Below, one piece after another: positions 25,856 through 34,375 of a DNA stretch of 64,000 nt; the first letter of the stretch is position 1; each line of letters opens with the position of its first letter. The position numbers were made by a program, and so were the translations under genes. The stretch lies in the NCBI RefSeq assembly GCF_003313505.1, contig NZ_QMHO01000002.1:563976-627975 (forward strand). Reading direction: 5' to 3'. The DNA comes from Pedobacter nanyangensis. Its GTDB lineage: Bacteria; Bacteroidota; Bacteroidia; Sphingobacteriales; Sphingobacteriaceae. The notes under the pieces were generated by a model, which saw nothing but the letters and a program-made list of their open reading frames with translations, had not been told where the DNA came from and made no database searches.

Positions 25856-27031
25856 CTAATAATTGCCAGTAATGCCCAGTTCCAGTCCACGTAATTCGGC
25901 CAATCCACGCAAACGTCCTATGGCTGAGTAGCCAGGGTTGGTTACCTTATTCAAATCATCAAGCATTTGGTGCCCGTGATCTGGCCTAAAAGGGATAGGC
26001 TCTATCCGTTTGGCATTTTCGGCAGTTACAGCTTTCATCACTTCGTACATATTTACATCGCCCCCCAAGTGGTCGGCTTCATAGAAATTACCTTCTTCAT
26101 CTTTAGTTACATTACGAAGGTGCAAAAAGTAAACACGGTCCTTAACCGCTTCAAAAATCTCTACCAAATTATTCTTGGTTCCTGCGCCCAAAGAGCCCGT
26201 GCAGTAGCAGATGCCATTAAAAGCCTGATCAACACTACGTAAAATACTTACCAAGTCCTCTTGGGTGCTCGCAATACGAGGCAAGCCTAAAATTGGGTAC
26301 GGCGGATCGTCGGGATGGATGGTCATCTTGATCCCCAGTTCCGTACAAGTTTCGGCAATACCTGCTAAAAACCAAGCCAAATTTGCCTTCAGCCCATCTT
26401 GGCCAATAACTTTGTATTCCTCAATACTGGCACGTAAAGCCTCTAGTTCAATTTCTTTCTCATTAGGGATGCCCATTAGCACATTAATACGCAGTTCATC
26501 CAGTTCTGCCTGGCTCATCGCCTCAAATTTTGCTTTAGCCTTTTCAACAATTTGAGGATCATAATCAGCTTCTGCCCCTTCCCTTTCAAAGATGAACAGA
26601 TCAAAAATGGCCAAATCCGTCCAATTGAAATAAAGTGCTTTTGCGCCATTGGGCATCTCCAGATCAAGCTGTGTACGCGTCCAATCCAATACCGGCATAA
26701 AATTATAGCAAACCGTTGTAATTCCACATTGTGCTAAATTTCTTAAGGATTGATTGTAGTTCCGGAGATAATGTTCCGCATTTGGTCTGCGGGTTTTAAT
26801 GGCCTCATGCACAGGTACACTTTCTACCACGCTCCATTTAAGCCCGGCAGCTTCGATGATGCTTTTGCGTTCCAAAATATCTTCCACAGGCCAAACCTCT
26901 CCATGTGGAATATGGTGCAAGGCACTTACAATGCCACTTGCCCCGGCTTGTTTAACATCTTGCAGTGAAACCGGGTCATTTGGACCATACCAACGCCAAG
27001 TTTGTAATAATTTATGTTTTTGGTTGCTCAT
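25856..27031 (-). CDS. uxuA: Mannonate dehydratase
   Basis: Dehydrates D-mannonate to 2-keto-3-deoxygluconate in glucuronate catabolism. The 391-residue length is normal. Family blocks are TWRWYGPNDPVSL at the N-terminus, SALHHIPHGEVW, TVCYNFMPVLDWTRT, the metal-binding HPDDPP, CYCTGSLGAG, FLHLRNV and a final PFRPDHGHQ. The ATG at 27031 opens directly on MSNQKHKLLQTWRWYG; upstream codons have no family support. It stands alone beside tRNA-Arg, with a palindromic operator candidate about 70 bases upstream. It may have been closer to the glycan locus before the island inserted. Confidence 0.97.
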   Translation of the reverse strand: MSNQKHKLLQTWRWYGPNDPVSLQDVKQAGASGIVSALHHIPHGEVWPVEDILERKSIIEAAGLKWSVVESVPVHEAIKTRRPNAEHYLRNYNQSLRNLAQCGITTVCYNFMPVLDWTRTQLDLEMPNGAKALYFNWTDLAIFDLFIFEREGAEADYDPQIVEKAKAKFEAMSQAELDELRINVLMGIPNEKEIELEALRASIEEYKVIGQDGLKANLAWFLAGIAETCTELGIKMTIHPDDPPYPILGLPRIASTQEDLVSILRSVDQAFNGICYCTGSLGAGTKNNLVEIFEAVKDRVYFLHLRNVTKDEEGNFYEADHLGGDVNMYEVMKAVTAENAKRIEPIPFRPDHGHQMLDDLNKVTNPGYSAIGRLRGLAELRGLELGITGNY

Positions 27032-27100
27032 GTTATTTATATATGGACCACCAATATTACATATTTTAGCATACAACCTTGACAACATCGGTTAAAATAG

Positions 27101-27120
27101 TTACGGAAACGTTATCGTAA
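27101..27120. promoter_or_regulatory. LacI-type palindromic operator candidate upstream of uxuA
   Basis: A 20-bp palindrome of the form TTACG-n2-AACGTT-n2-CGTAA, centred 80 bases before the uxuA start. The AACGTT core is typical of LacI-family operators. A related half-site AACGTTTACGG occurs near 27298. Regulation by a LacI-type protein is inference. Confidence 0.5.
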
Positions 27121-27158
27121 ACAAAAAATACAAGACTAAGTGTATGGCAGTAAGAAAA

Positions 27159-27250
27159 CCCGCCGCAAATTAAATCATCAAATTATCAGAAACAGAAATA
27201 AAAGCGGCGGGCACGGTGGGTTCAACACCGATTCACCTTAAAATGCCCGC
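27159..27250. other. GC-rich alternative stems in the uxuA-XRE gap
   Basis: Within the 818-base gap 27032-27849, CCCGCCGC (27159-27166) can pair with GCGGCGGG (27204-27211); part of the latter can pair instead with TGCCCGC (27244-27250), enclosing CGGTG/CACCG. Mutually exclusive stems could be regulatory, or a decayed repeat. Beyond this and the operator upstream, the gap shows no gene. Confidence 0.35.
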
Positions 27251-27849
27251 AGAAATAAACCTAAGATATGTATGAAAGGCTGCGGGCCAAAAGGTTAACG
27301 TTTACGGCCACAAATAGGCCATCAAAGCTGAAATTAAATCAACTATAATATTTTAAATAACCAATCCTTAAGGCATAGTTTTAAATGCCGCACCGGAAAA
27401 CCGTATTGCCTATTACAAAAATTTACTTACCTTGTGTTTGTGAAGACAACTAAGCAAGAACCCTAAAGTATTAAGCTTTTAAGGACTGGTGCCAAGGAAA
27501 ATTTAGCCTGCCTTTGATTTTTAGCTCTCTCTCTCATTGGCGCGGCAACAAAATTCACTTGGAGTTTCTTAAACTTACGATGGAGAATTCTTAAAAATGT
27601 TTTTCTGGAAAGCTTTCTGTTTCACCTCCCTGATATTGAAGCAGTAAAAGTTGATTTTTTTAGTTTTCATAATGGTTGAATTTTGACCACATGCGGAGTA
27701 GATATTTAAAAACATTGCTACAAATTCAACAGTTTCTGCTAAACATTTCTACCAGGAACAAGCCTTACTTGTTTTCGCACTATGGTTAAACAATAATACA
27801 AAAAGTTTCTCATTAAACGATAAACTTTTTTTAATTTTTTTTCTCTAAA

Positions 27850-28071
27850 ATGAAGAAAATTAATCGTTTGGACGAAATATTGACAGAAAAAGGCATTTAC
27901 AATAGGGAAATCGCCAAACTCCTAAACAAGTCAGATCAGACTGTCTCGCGATGGATCAACAACCACCGGCAGCCTTCGGTTACCGATTTATATGAAATTG
28001 CGAAATATTTGAAGATAGATATTAGAGACCTTCTTTATCCAAGCGAGTGGGTAAAAAAGGCCTCAAAGTGA
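27850..28071 (+). CDS. Small XRE-family transcriptional regulator
   Basis: A 73-residue protein consisting almost only of a Cro/CI-type helix-turn-helix. NREIAKLLNKSDQTVSRWINNHRQPSVTDLYEIAKYL shows the turn, the recognition helix and the following helix of the family, and IDIRDLL is the usual end. No sensor domain is present. The gene stands alone after a long gap and converges with the oxidoreductase gene at 28087. Its target is unknown. Confidence 0.85.
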   Translation: MKKINRLDEILTEKGIYNREIAKLLNKSDQTVSRWINNHRQPSVTDLYEIAKYLKIDIRDLLYPSEWVKKASK

Positions 28072-28086
28072 TTGGAGCTGCTGAAC

Positions 28087-29091
28087 TTATTTTAAAGTTT
28101 CGGCTACAATTTCATAAGATCTTAGTCTTGCTTGTTGGTCGTAAATATGAGAGGTAACCATTAGCTCGTCAACTTGGGTATGTTTTAAGAACGATTGAAG
28201 TTGTTCTTTCAGTTTATTGGGACCGGCAATAAAGGTAAAATCCAACATTTGCTCTACCGCCGCCTCTTCCATATCGCTCCAAATACCATCCATACTATCT
28301 ACTGGTGGCTGCAACAAACGGCGCTTATTGGTTACAATGCCCATAAATAACATTTTCAAAGAGGTTGATAGCTTTTCTGCTTCCTGATCGGTATCTGCGG
28401 CAACCACATTTACACAAGAAAGCACGTAAGGTTTCTGCAAAACATCGGATGGTCTAAAGTTTTGACGATAGATTTGGATAGCTTCAAAAAAATGGGTTGG
28501 TGCAAAATGACTGGCAAAAGCATAAGGCAAGCCATAAGAAGCGGCTAAATGTGCACTCTCCGTACTCGATCCCAAAATCCAGATCGGCACATTGGTGCCT
28601 TCTCCTGGAATAGCCCTTACCCTACTGTCGTAATTATCATCGCCTAAATATTTTTGCAACTTAAGCACATCTTGCGGAAAGTTTTGTGGCGAATGAAAGC
28701 GCTCGCCTCTAATTTCAAAGGCGGTCAATTGATCGGTGCCTGGCGCTCTGCCCAAACCTAGGTCTATCCGGCCAGGATAAAGCGTAGCCAATGTTCCAAA
28801 TTGCTCCGCTATTATTAACGGCGTATGATTGGGCAGCATAATTCCGCCAGAACCTACTCTAATGGTATTGGTATGGCCTGCAATGTGGCCAATTAACACC
28901 GAAGTTGCCGAACTGGCCACACTGATCATGTTGTGATGTTCGGCCAACCAATAGCGCTTGTAACCTAACTTTTCGGCATGTTGGGCCAAACTAACACTAT
29001 TATTAAAGGTATCGGCAATGGTATGTCCTTCTATAACGCCTGCCAAATCTAATACAGAATAAGGCAATGCTGATAATTTTTTTTCGCTCAT
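28087..29091 (-). CDS. LLM-class flavin-dependent oxidoreductase
   Basis: A 334-residue luciferase-like monooxygenase of the single-component group. Family blocks include YSVLDLA at the N-terminus, [45 protein letters not shown] and [26 protein letters not shown]. It probably uses reduced flavin from another enzyme to oxidise a small organic substrate, which cannot be predicted. It starts nine bases after the ArsR-type gene on the same strand, so that regulator very likely controls it. Confidence 0.9.
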   Translation of the reverse strand: MSEKKLSALPYSVLDLAGVIEGHTIADTFNNSVSLAQHAEKLGYKRYWLAEHHNMISVASSATSVLIGHIAGHTNTIRVGSGGIMLPNHTPLIIAEQFGTLATLYPGRIDLGLGRAPGTDQLTAFEIRGERFHSPQNFPQDVLKLQKYLGDDNYDSRVRAIPGEGTNVPIWILGSSTESAHLAASYGLPYAFASHFAPTHFFEAIQIYRQNFRPSDVLQKPYVLSCVNVVAADTDQEAEKLSTSLKMLFMGIVTNKRRLLQPPVDSMDGIWSDMEEAAVEQMLDFTFIAGPNKLKEQLQSFLKHTQVDELMVTSHIYDQQARLRSYEIVAETLK

Positions 29092-29100
29092 GTGTTCTTT

Positions 29101-29403
29101 CTATAAAGTATCGATCAGGTTGCCTAAAGTGGCAATGGTTTCTTCGTTACGCTTGTAATAGGTCCACTGCCCTACCCGAGTGGCTGAAACCAATCCCACC
29201 CGATGCAATGTTGAGAGATATTCGGAAATGGTAGATTGCGTTAAGCCCGATTTCCTTTGGATATAGCCTACGCAAACGCCAACATCTGCTGATCCGCATG
29301 CGGGTTCATAATCTGGAAAATGCTCCTCTGGCGACTTTAGCCAGGTTAAAATCTGCAACCTAGTTTTATTTGCCAATGCTTTAAATAGCGCTACCTGATC
29401 CAT
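29101..29403 (-). CDS. ArsR-family transcriptional regulator
   Basis: A 100-residue winged-helix repressor: ALFKALANKTRLQILTWL opens the fold, SGLTQSTISEYLSTLHRVGLVSATRVGQWTYY is the recognition helix and wing. An inserted segment with two Cys (ACGSADVGVC) lies between, at a place where metal or thiol sensing could occur, though the classic CxC site is not present. The ATG at 29403 is preferred to a longer frame from 29439. It is the first gene of a two-gene operon with the LLM oxidoreductase. Confidence 0.9.
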   Translation of the reverse strand: MDQVALFKALANKTRLQILTWLKSPEEHFPDYEPACGSADVGVCVGYIQRKSGLTQSTISEYLSTLHRVGLVSATRVGQWTYYKRNEETIATLGNLIDTL

Positions 29404-29674
29404 GGCACAAAGATATATCGACTTTTTCCGATATTCCAATAATGGGTAGCAGAGATGACATAAGGGAGATAAATTAGGGATGGGCAGTTCCGCTATTTTA
29501 CCGTCATTGGGAGTTACAACCTGTCCAGATTATTTGGAGAAGCAATTCTCATAAGCTTTAGCAGACAGATTCGCCAAACGCTAAACGCCAATCCATTAAC
29601 CCTTATCCAATCATCAAATTATTTCATTAGCCAATTGTTTACTACTTTTGGACCAAACCCTAATCTACAAGCAC

Positions 29675-30358
29675 ATGTACAAAATTGGACTGGCCGAAGA
29701 TGACCCAAAGATTGCCTTGCTGATTAAAAGTGGCTTAGAAGAACATGGCTACCAAGTAAGCACCTATCCTGATGGACAAAGTGCGCTAAATGCCTTTCAA
29801 TCTGAAAATTTTCAGCTACTCATTTTAGATGTCATGATGCCTAAAATGAGTGGCATAGCCATTTGCCAGCAGTTACGTGAGCAGCAAAACCATACGCCAA
29901 TTTTAATGCTTACCGCTTTGGGCACCATAGATGATAAAGTAAACGGACTAGCTACGGGTGCCGACGACTACCTGGTGAAGCCTTTCCATTTTAGGGAGCT
30001 ACTGGCCAGGATTGAAGCTTTGCTACGTAGGCAAAACTTTGCTGAAACAAATAAACAGCCCAACAACCATTTACAATTTGAAGATTTAGTCTTAAACATC
30101 CAAAGCAAAGAAGTGAAAAGAGATGGGATACTTATTGAGCTTACAGCAAAGGAGTTTCATCTGCTCGAATTATTTTTGAGAAACCCCAACCGCCTACTTT
30201 CTCGTCAGTACATTGCGCAACAGGTTTGGGAAGTGAATTTTGATACTGGCACTAATGTAGTAGACGTATATATCAATTTTTTACGCAATAAAATAGAAAA
30301 GGGATTTGAACGAAAACTCATCCACACCAAAATTGGAATGGGTTATATCCTGAAATAG
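29675..30358 (+). CDS. OmpR-family response regulator of a metal-efflux locus
   Basis: A 227-residue regulator with a receiver domain (acidic pair EDD near residue 8, phospho-acceptor Asp52 in LLILDVMMPKMSG, conserved Lys in DDYLVKPF) and a C-terminal winged helix (LTAKEFHLLELFLRNPNRLLSRQ, VVDVYINFLRNKIEKG). The ATG at 29675 starts cleanly on the receiver domain. It is followed after 62 bases by its sensor kinase gene and then by the efflux genes, the arrangement of CusRS/CzcRS-type systems. Confidence 0.93.
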   Translation: MYKIGLAEDDPKIALLIKSGLEEHGYQVSTYPDGQSALNAFQSENFQLLILDVMMPKMSGIAICQQLREQQNHTPILMLTALGTIDDKVNGLATGADDYLVKPFHFRELLARIEALLRRQNFAETNKQPNNHLQFEDLVLNIQSKEVKRDGILIELTAKEFHLLELFLRNPNRLLSRQYIAQQVWEVNFDTGTNVVDVYINFLRNKIEKGFERKLIHTKIGMGYILK

Positions 30359-30420
30359 CTTCTATCCAGCTACAAGCCCCTTAAAACAGGAATGCCTATC
30401 TTTGCTGCCACAACCATAAA

Positions 30421-31782
30421 ATGAAGATAAAAGACCGCTTAGCCCTTTACTTTACTCTAATTAGCACTACGGTACTGTTGGCAGTGCTGTTTGCGGTCTA
30501 TTTTATTTTCATTAAATTTCTGGAAAGCGATTTTTATGACAGGCTTAACGACAGGGCTTTTATCAACGCCAAATTATATCTCGAAGCGGATGAAATTTCC
30601 GCCGACTCTTTAAGGCGGGTGAAGATTGCCTACTTGGAAACCTTGAATGGCGAGGTTGTCCGTATTTATGATAGCAAGAATAGACCTCGTTTTATTAAAG
30701 ACCAGCAGCAGTTTTGGACCAGCGACGTCATTAACCAAGTGCGTAAAGTAGGTAAAGTAAGATTTAAGGACGGCATGCGGCAAACCGTTGGCGTTTTTTA
30801 CAAGGACAACCAAGGTGATTTCGTTATTCTCGCATCAGCCATTGACCAAAGTACCTATTCGCGGATCGGCAAGTTACGCATCAGCATGATTGCAACCTTT
30901 TTTGTAATCGCCATTGGGCTATTGTTATCATCCAGATGGATAGCCAACCGCATTTTAAAGCCATTGAATGTATTCATTTCCGATGTCAAAAACATCAAAT
31001 CCAATAACTTAAATTATCGTGTACAGGAAGGGAACAACAAAGATGAAATAAACCTGTTGGCACAAAACTTCAATCAGCTAATGGACCATTTGGAGCAGGC
31101 TTTCATCCTTCAAAAAACCTTTGTGGCCAATGCCTCTCATGAGCTAAGAACACCCATCACCAGCTTACTGATGGAGGCAGAAATTGCCCTAAACCAACCC
31201 AGAAGCACAGAAGAATACCAAAAAATCTTAAAATCCGTGATTGAGGACGTGGATAAAATGAATGCCACCATTAACAGCCTTTTAAGTTTGGCACAAGCCG
31301 ATTTGGAACTGGGCAATTTACAGACCAATAGTATTAGGATAGATGAGCTTTTATGGCGGCTGAAAACGGAATGGCAGCGAAGAAATGCGGGAAAAGCTAC
31401 CTTGCACATCCAAATGGAAAACCTGCCAGCGCAAAGCGAAAAACTGACCATTGTTTTCAACCAGCCGCTGCTGGAAATTGCTTTAAACAACATCATCGCC
31501 AATGCTTTTAAATTTTCTCACCAGCAAGATGTTGATTGTATATTAAGTACGGATGAGTTGGGACTTGAAGTTGCCATTAAAGACCAAGGCATGGGTATCC
31601 ACCAAGACGATGCTTCGCAAATCTATCAACCGTTTTATACCTCCAGTAAGGAAAATATGCCGAAAGGAAATGGCATGGGCTTATACATGGCCCATAAAAT
31701 TATCTCGCTGGCCAAAGGCGAACTCAGCTTCAAGTCTACCGAGCAAGGCACTACCTTTTATATTCGGTTTGCCTATCCATAA
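30421..31782 (+). CDS. Sensor histidine kinase of a metal-efflux locus
   Basis: A 453-residue membrane kinase: helix at about 10-33, a periplasmic domain of about 120 residues, a second helix near 158-175, HAMP (NRILKPLNVFISDVKNI), HisKA with His240 in SHELRTP, and HATPase with NNIIANAFKFS and GNGMGLYMAHKI. The periplasmic domain is the probable metal or stress sensor but lacks an obvious His/Cys cluster. It pairs with the OmpR-type regulator upstream, and the downstream transporter genes are the likely targets. Confidence 0.92.
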   Translation: MKIKDRLALYFTLISTTVLLAVLFAVYFIFIKFLESDFYDRLNDRAFINAKLYLEADEISADSLRRVKIAYLETLNGEVVRIYDSKNRPRFIKDQQQFWTSDVINQVRKVGKVRFKDGMRQTVGVFYKDNQGDFVILASAIDQSTYSRIGKLRISMIATFFVIAIGLLLSSRWIANRILKPLNVFISDVKNIKSNNLNYRVQEGNNKDEINLLAQNFNQLMDHLEQAFILQKTFVANASHELRTPITSLLMEAEIALNQPRSTEEYQKILKSVIEDVDKMNATINSLLSLAQADLELGNLQTNSIRIDELLWRLKTEWQRRNAGKATLHIQMENLPAQSEKLTIVFNQPLLEIALNNIIANAFKFSHQQDVDCILSTDELGLEVAIKDQGMGIHQDDASQIYQPFYTSSKENMPKGNGMGLYMAHKIISLAKGELSFKSTEQGTTFYIRFAYP

Positions 31783-31862
31783 AGCTATAAATAGCTGTTT
31801 TTAATGGCTTTTTAATTTCGATTTAATTCGCGTTTAATTCCTTCGGAATAGCTTTGGCGGCA

Positions 31863-33122
31863 ATGAAAATAAAGCTATTTTTTTTATGCTGCTTTTTAGC
31901 ATGCGCCCATTTGGTTGTCGCACAGGATACGCTCAAGCTAAGTATTTCTGATGCCGAAAAGCGTTTCCTGGCCAACAACTATCAGCTTTTATTGGCCAAA
32001 TACGAAATAGAACAGGCCAAAGCTGACGTAATTACCGCACGGCTTTTCGACAACCCAGAAATCAGTCACGAGAACCTTTTCTATAACCACGAAACCAAAC
32101 GTTTTCTCGAAACTTCTTTTGCAACGGGGCAGTTCAACACACAGATTTCGCAGTTGTTTAAGTTGGCTGGCAAACGTAACAAGCAAATCAAGCTGGCGCA
32201 AACTGCGGTTAAAATGGAAGAGTACGAGTATTACGACCTGATGCGCACGTTACGCTACCAACTTCGCCATAACTTTTTCAAACTTCACGGCTTGCAGCAA
32301 TCTGTTAAAACCTACAGCCTACAAATCAAGGCATTGGAGCAACTGTTGCAGGTTTCGAATAAACAATTGGCCCTGGGCAATATCGCCCAAAAAGATATTA
32401 TCCGGATCAAATCGCTATTGTACAACTTGCAGGTAGAGCGCCAGCAAATGCTGGCCGAAATTGCTGATTTAGGCACTGAACTAAAGCTTATCACTCAAAT
32501 CAGTCCAAACATGGTGATAGAAACCGTTTTAGAAACCGATCGTCCAAAGCAAACCACGCTCCTTCCCTACGCTACCTTATTAGATTCGGCCATGAACAAC
32601 CGGGTTGACCTTAAAAACTCGCAAATGGCCATTACCTATGCACAACAAAACCTCAGGTTACAAAAAGCTAATGCCATTCCCGATGTACAGCTTTCGCTGG
32701 CTTATGATTTGAAAGGGAATTATCCTGAAAAATATACGGGGATTGGAATCAGCATGCCTATTCCTTTGTTCAACAGAAATCAGGGAGAAATTAAAAAGGC
32801 CAAAATAGCCATCGAAGCACAGCAAGCAACACATCAGCAACTAGAAAACGCTTTGGCTAATGAGGTTTTTAAAGCTTACCAAAATGCCAGCCGTGTAGAA
32901 GAACTTTACGCTAATATGGATAATAATTTTGGCGCCGACTACCAAAAACTCATTGACGAGGTGACCATCAACTTTAGCAAAAGAAATATCAGCTTATTAG
33001 AATTCCTAGATTTTTACGAGGCCTACAAAGACCACGTTTTACAATACAACCAACTACTTTTTGAGCGCAACAATGCCAAGGAGGAAATCAACTTTGTTAC
33101 CGGAACCAGCATATACAAATAA
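31863..33122 (+). CDS. TolC-like outer membrane channel of the RND efflux system
   Basis: A 419-residue outer membrane efflux protein with signal peptide ending VVAQ and two repeated long-helix segments (about 45-210 and 240-415) that build the periplasmic tunnel. The pattern resembles CusC/CzcC proteins, but no lipobox is present. The ATG at 31863 is preferred to a TTG nine bases upstream. Its stop lies four bases before the adaptor gene, so the two are translated from one transcript. Confidence 0.9.
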   Translation: MKIKLFFLCCFLACAHLVVAQDTLKLSISDAEKRFLANNYQLLLAKYEIEQAKADVITARLFDNPEISHENLFYNHETKRFLETSFATGQFNTQISQLFKLAGKRNKQIKLAQTAVKMEEYEYYDLMRTLRYQLRHNFFKLHGLQQSVKTYSLQIKALEQLLQVSNKQLALGNIAQKDIIRIKSLLYNLQVERQQMLAEIADLGTELKLITQISPNMVIETVLETDRPKQTTLLPYATLLDSAMNNRVDLKNSQMAITYAQQNLRLQKANAIPDVQLSLAYDLKGNYPEKYTGIGISMPIPLFNRNQGEIKKAKIAIEAQQATHQQLENALANEVFKAYQNASRVEELYANMDNNFGADYQKLIDEVTINFSKRNISLLEFLDFYEAYKDHVLQYNQLLFERNNAKEEINFVTGTSIYK

Positions 33123-33126
33123 CAGC

Positions 33127-34221
33127 ATGTCTAATATTACATCATCAAAAAAATACTTCTTCATCCTCTCATTAACAGGTTTAATGGCACAAAGCTGTAC
33201 GAATAAAAATGCCCCTGAGAGTAAAGAACAGTTCGAAATCACCGACTCTCTGCTCAGTAAGCTTATGATTGATACTGTACAATCGGCCAATAACCGAACT
33301 GATTTGAACTTTTCGGCCAAAATTACGGCTAACGAAGACCTACAAGCCTCGGTATATCCCATGGTGAGTGGTATTGTAGGCAACGTGAATGTAAAAATTG
33401 GCGACAGGGTTAGCCGTGGACAACTATTGGCCACTGTAAACAGTGCAGAAATGATTGGTTTCGACAAAGAAGTAGTAAGTGCCAATGCCGAGTTAAAAAA
33501 TGCGGAAAGGGCATTGAGACAAGCGGAAGAGCTTTATAAAGGAGGTTTAACCTCTGCCAGAGAAATGGAAGAAGCACAAAACGACTTCGTAATCAAAAAA
33601 GCGGAATTGCAAAGAGCCAAAAGCGTGCTAAAGCTAAATGGCGGCCACGGTAAAGGTGCTTATCAAATTACTTCGCCCATTAGCGGCTATGTTGTAGAGA
33701 AAAACTTGAACAGCCACATGCAATTGCGCCCCGACCATGAGGGGGTGGTTTTCAAAATTGCCGATTTATCCAGCGTTTGGGCAGTCATCAATATTTACGA
33801 ATCGGAACTTGGCATGCTCAAAGAAGGCGATGCCGTAGAAGTATCTGTATTGTCGTACCCAGAGAAAATGTACCCTGGTAAAATCGAGCGTATTTACCAA
33901 ACTATCGATAACGAAAGCAAGGTGATCAATGCTCGTGTAAGCATCAGTAATAAGGATTTGAGTTTAAAACCTGGCATGATGGCTACGGTAAAAGTGATGG
34001 CAAAGTCAGACATTAACCTGCCTTCCGTAAATCCACAGGTGGTTATTTTCGACGAGAATAAAAACTACGTGCTGGTGCTTGATGACAAACAGAAAGTACG
34101 CATTCAAGAAATAGAGATTGGCCGTAAAACCAGTAATCGTACTTATGTAAGTAAAGGTTTAAATCCAGGCGACAAAGTCATTGCCTCTAAGCAGGTATTC
34201 CTTTTTGAAAGTTTGAAATAA
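33127..34221 (+). CDS. RND periplasmic adaptor subunit (HlyD-like)
   Basis: A 364-residue membrane fusion protein, probably a lipoprotein (signal ending LMAQSC). It contains a lipoyl-like hairpin split around a coiled coil (VSGIVGNVNVKIGDRVSRGQ; coiled coil about residues 115-180; ITSPISGYVVEKN), a beta-barrel domain (SSVWAVINIYESELGMLKEGD) and a membrane-proximal domain. It bridges inner membrane pump and outer channel. No N-terminal metal-binding Met/His motif is visible. The ATG at 33127 gives the only start with an export signal. Confidence 0.9.
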   Translation: MSNITSSKKYFFILSLTGLMAQSCTNKNAPESKEQFEITDSLLSKLMIDTVQSANNRTDLNFSAKITANEDLQASVYPMVSGIVGNVNVKIGDRVSRGQLLATVNSAEMIGFDKEVVSANAELKNAERALRQAEELYKGGLTSAREMEEAQNDFVIKKAELQRAKSVLKLNGGHGKGAYQITSPISGYVVEKNLNSHMQLRPDHEGVVFKIADLSSVWAVINIYESELGMLKEGDAVEVSVLSYPEKMYPGKIERIYQTIDNESKVINARVSISNKDLSLKPGMMATVKVMAKSDINLPSVNPQVVIFDENKNYVLVLDDKQKVRIQEIEIGRKTSNRTYVSKGLNPGDKVIASKQVFLFESLK

Positions 34222-34318
34222 TCTTGTAGTTGCCTTGCTAACTGATGCTCACCTGTAGCGAAGCGAAAAGCTACGAAGTAAAACGAGTTCAGCATAACGA
34301 AGTGTCGATTTACCGTCA

Positions 34319-34337
34319 CCCTGAATTCATTTCAGGG
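34319..34337. repeat. REP-like palindrome between adaptor and pump genes
   Basis: CCCTGAA (34319-34325) and TTCAGGG (34331-34337) around five bases, the core of a palindromic sequence often seen between genes in Bacteroidota. It occupies most of the 154-base gap within an otherwise tight operon, together with a weaker stem upstream. Confidence 0.5.
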
Positions 34338-34375
34338 GCTGTTTCACTAGAGTCGATTTTTAAAAATAATCCCAC

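Noticed and set aside
33061..33126. An N-terminal extension of the adaptor protein
   Set aside because: It would overlap the end of the channel gene and bury the export signal that starts at 33127.
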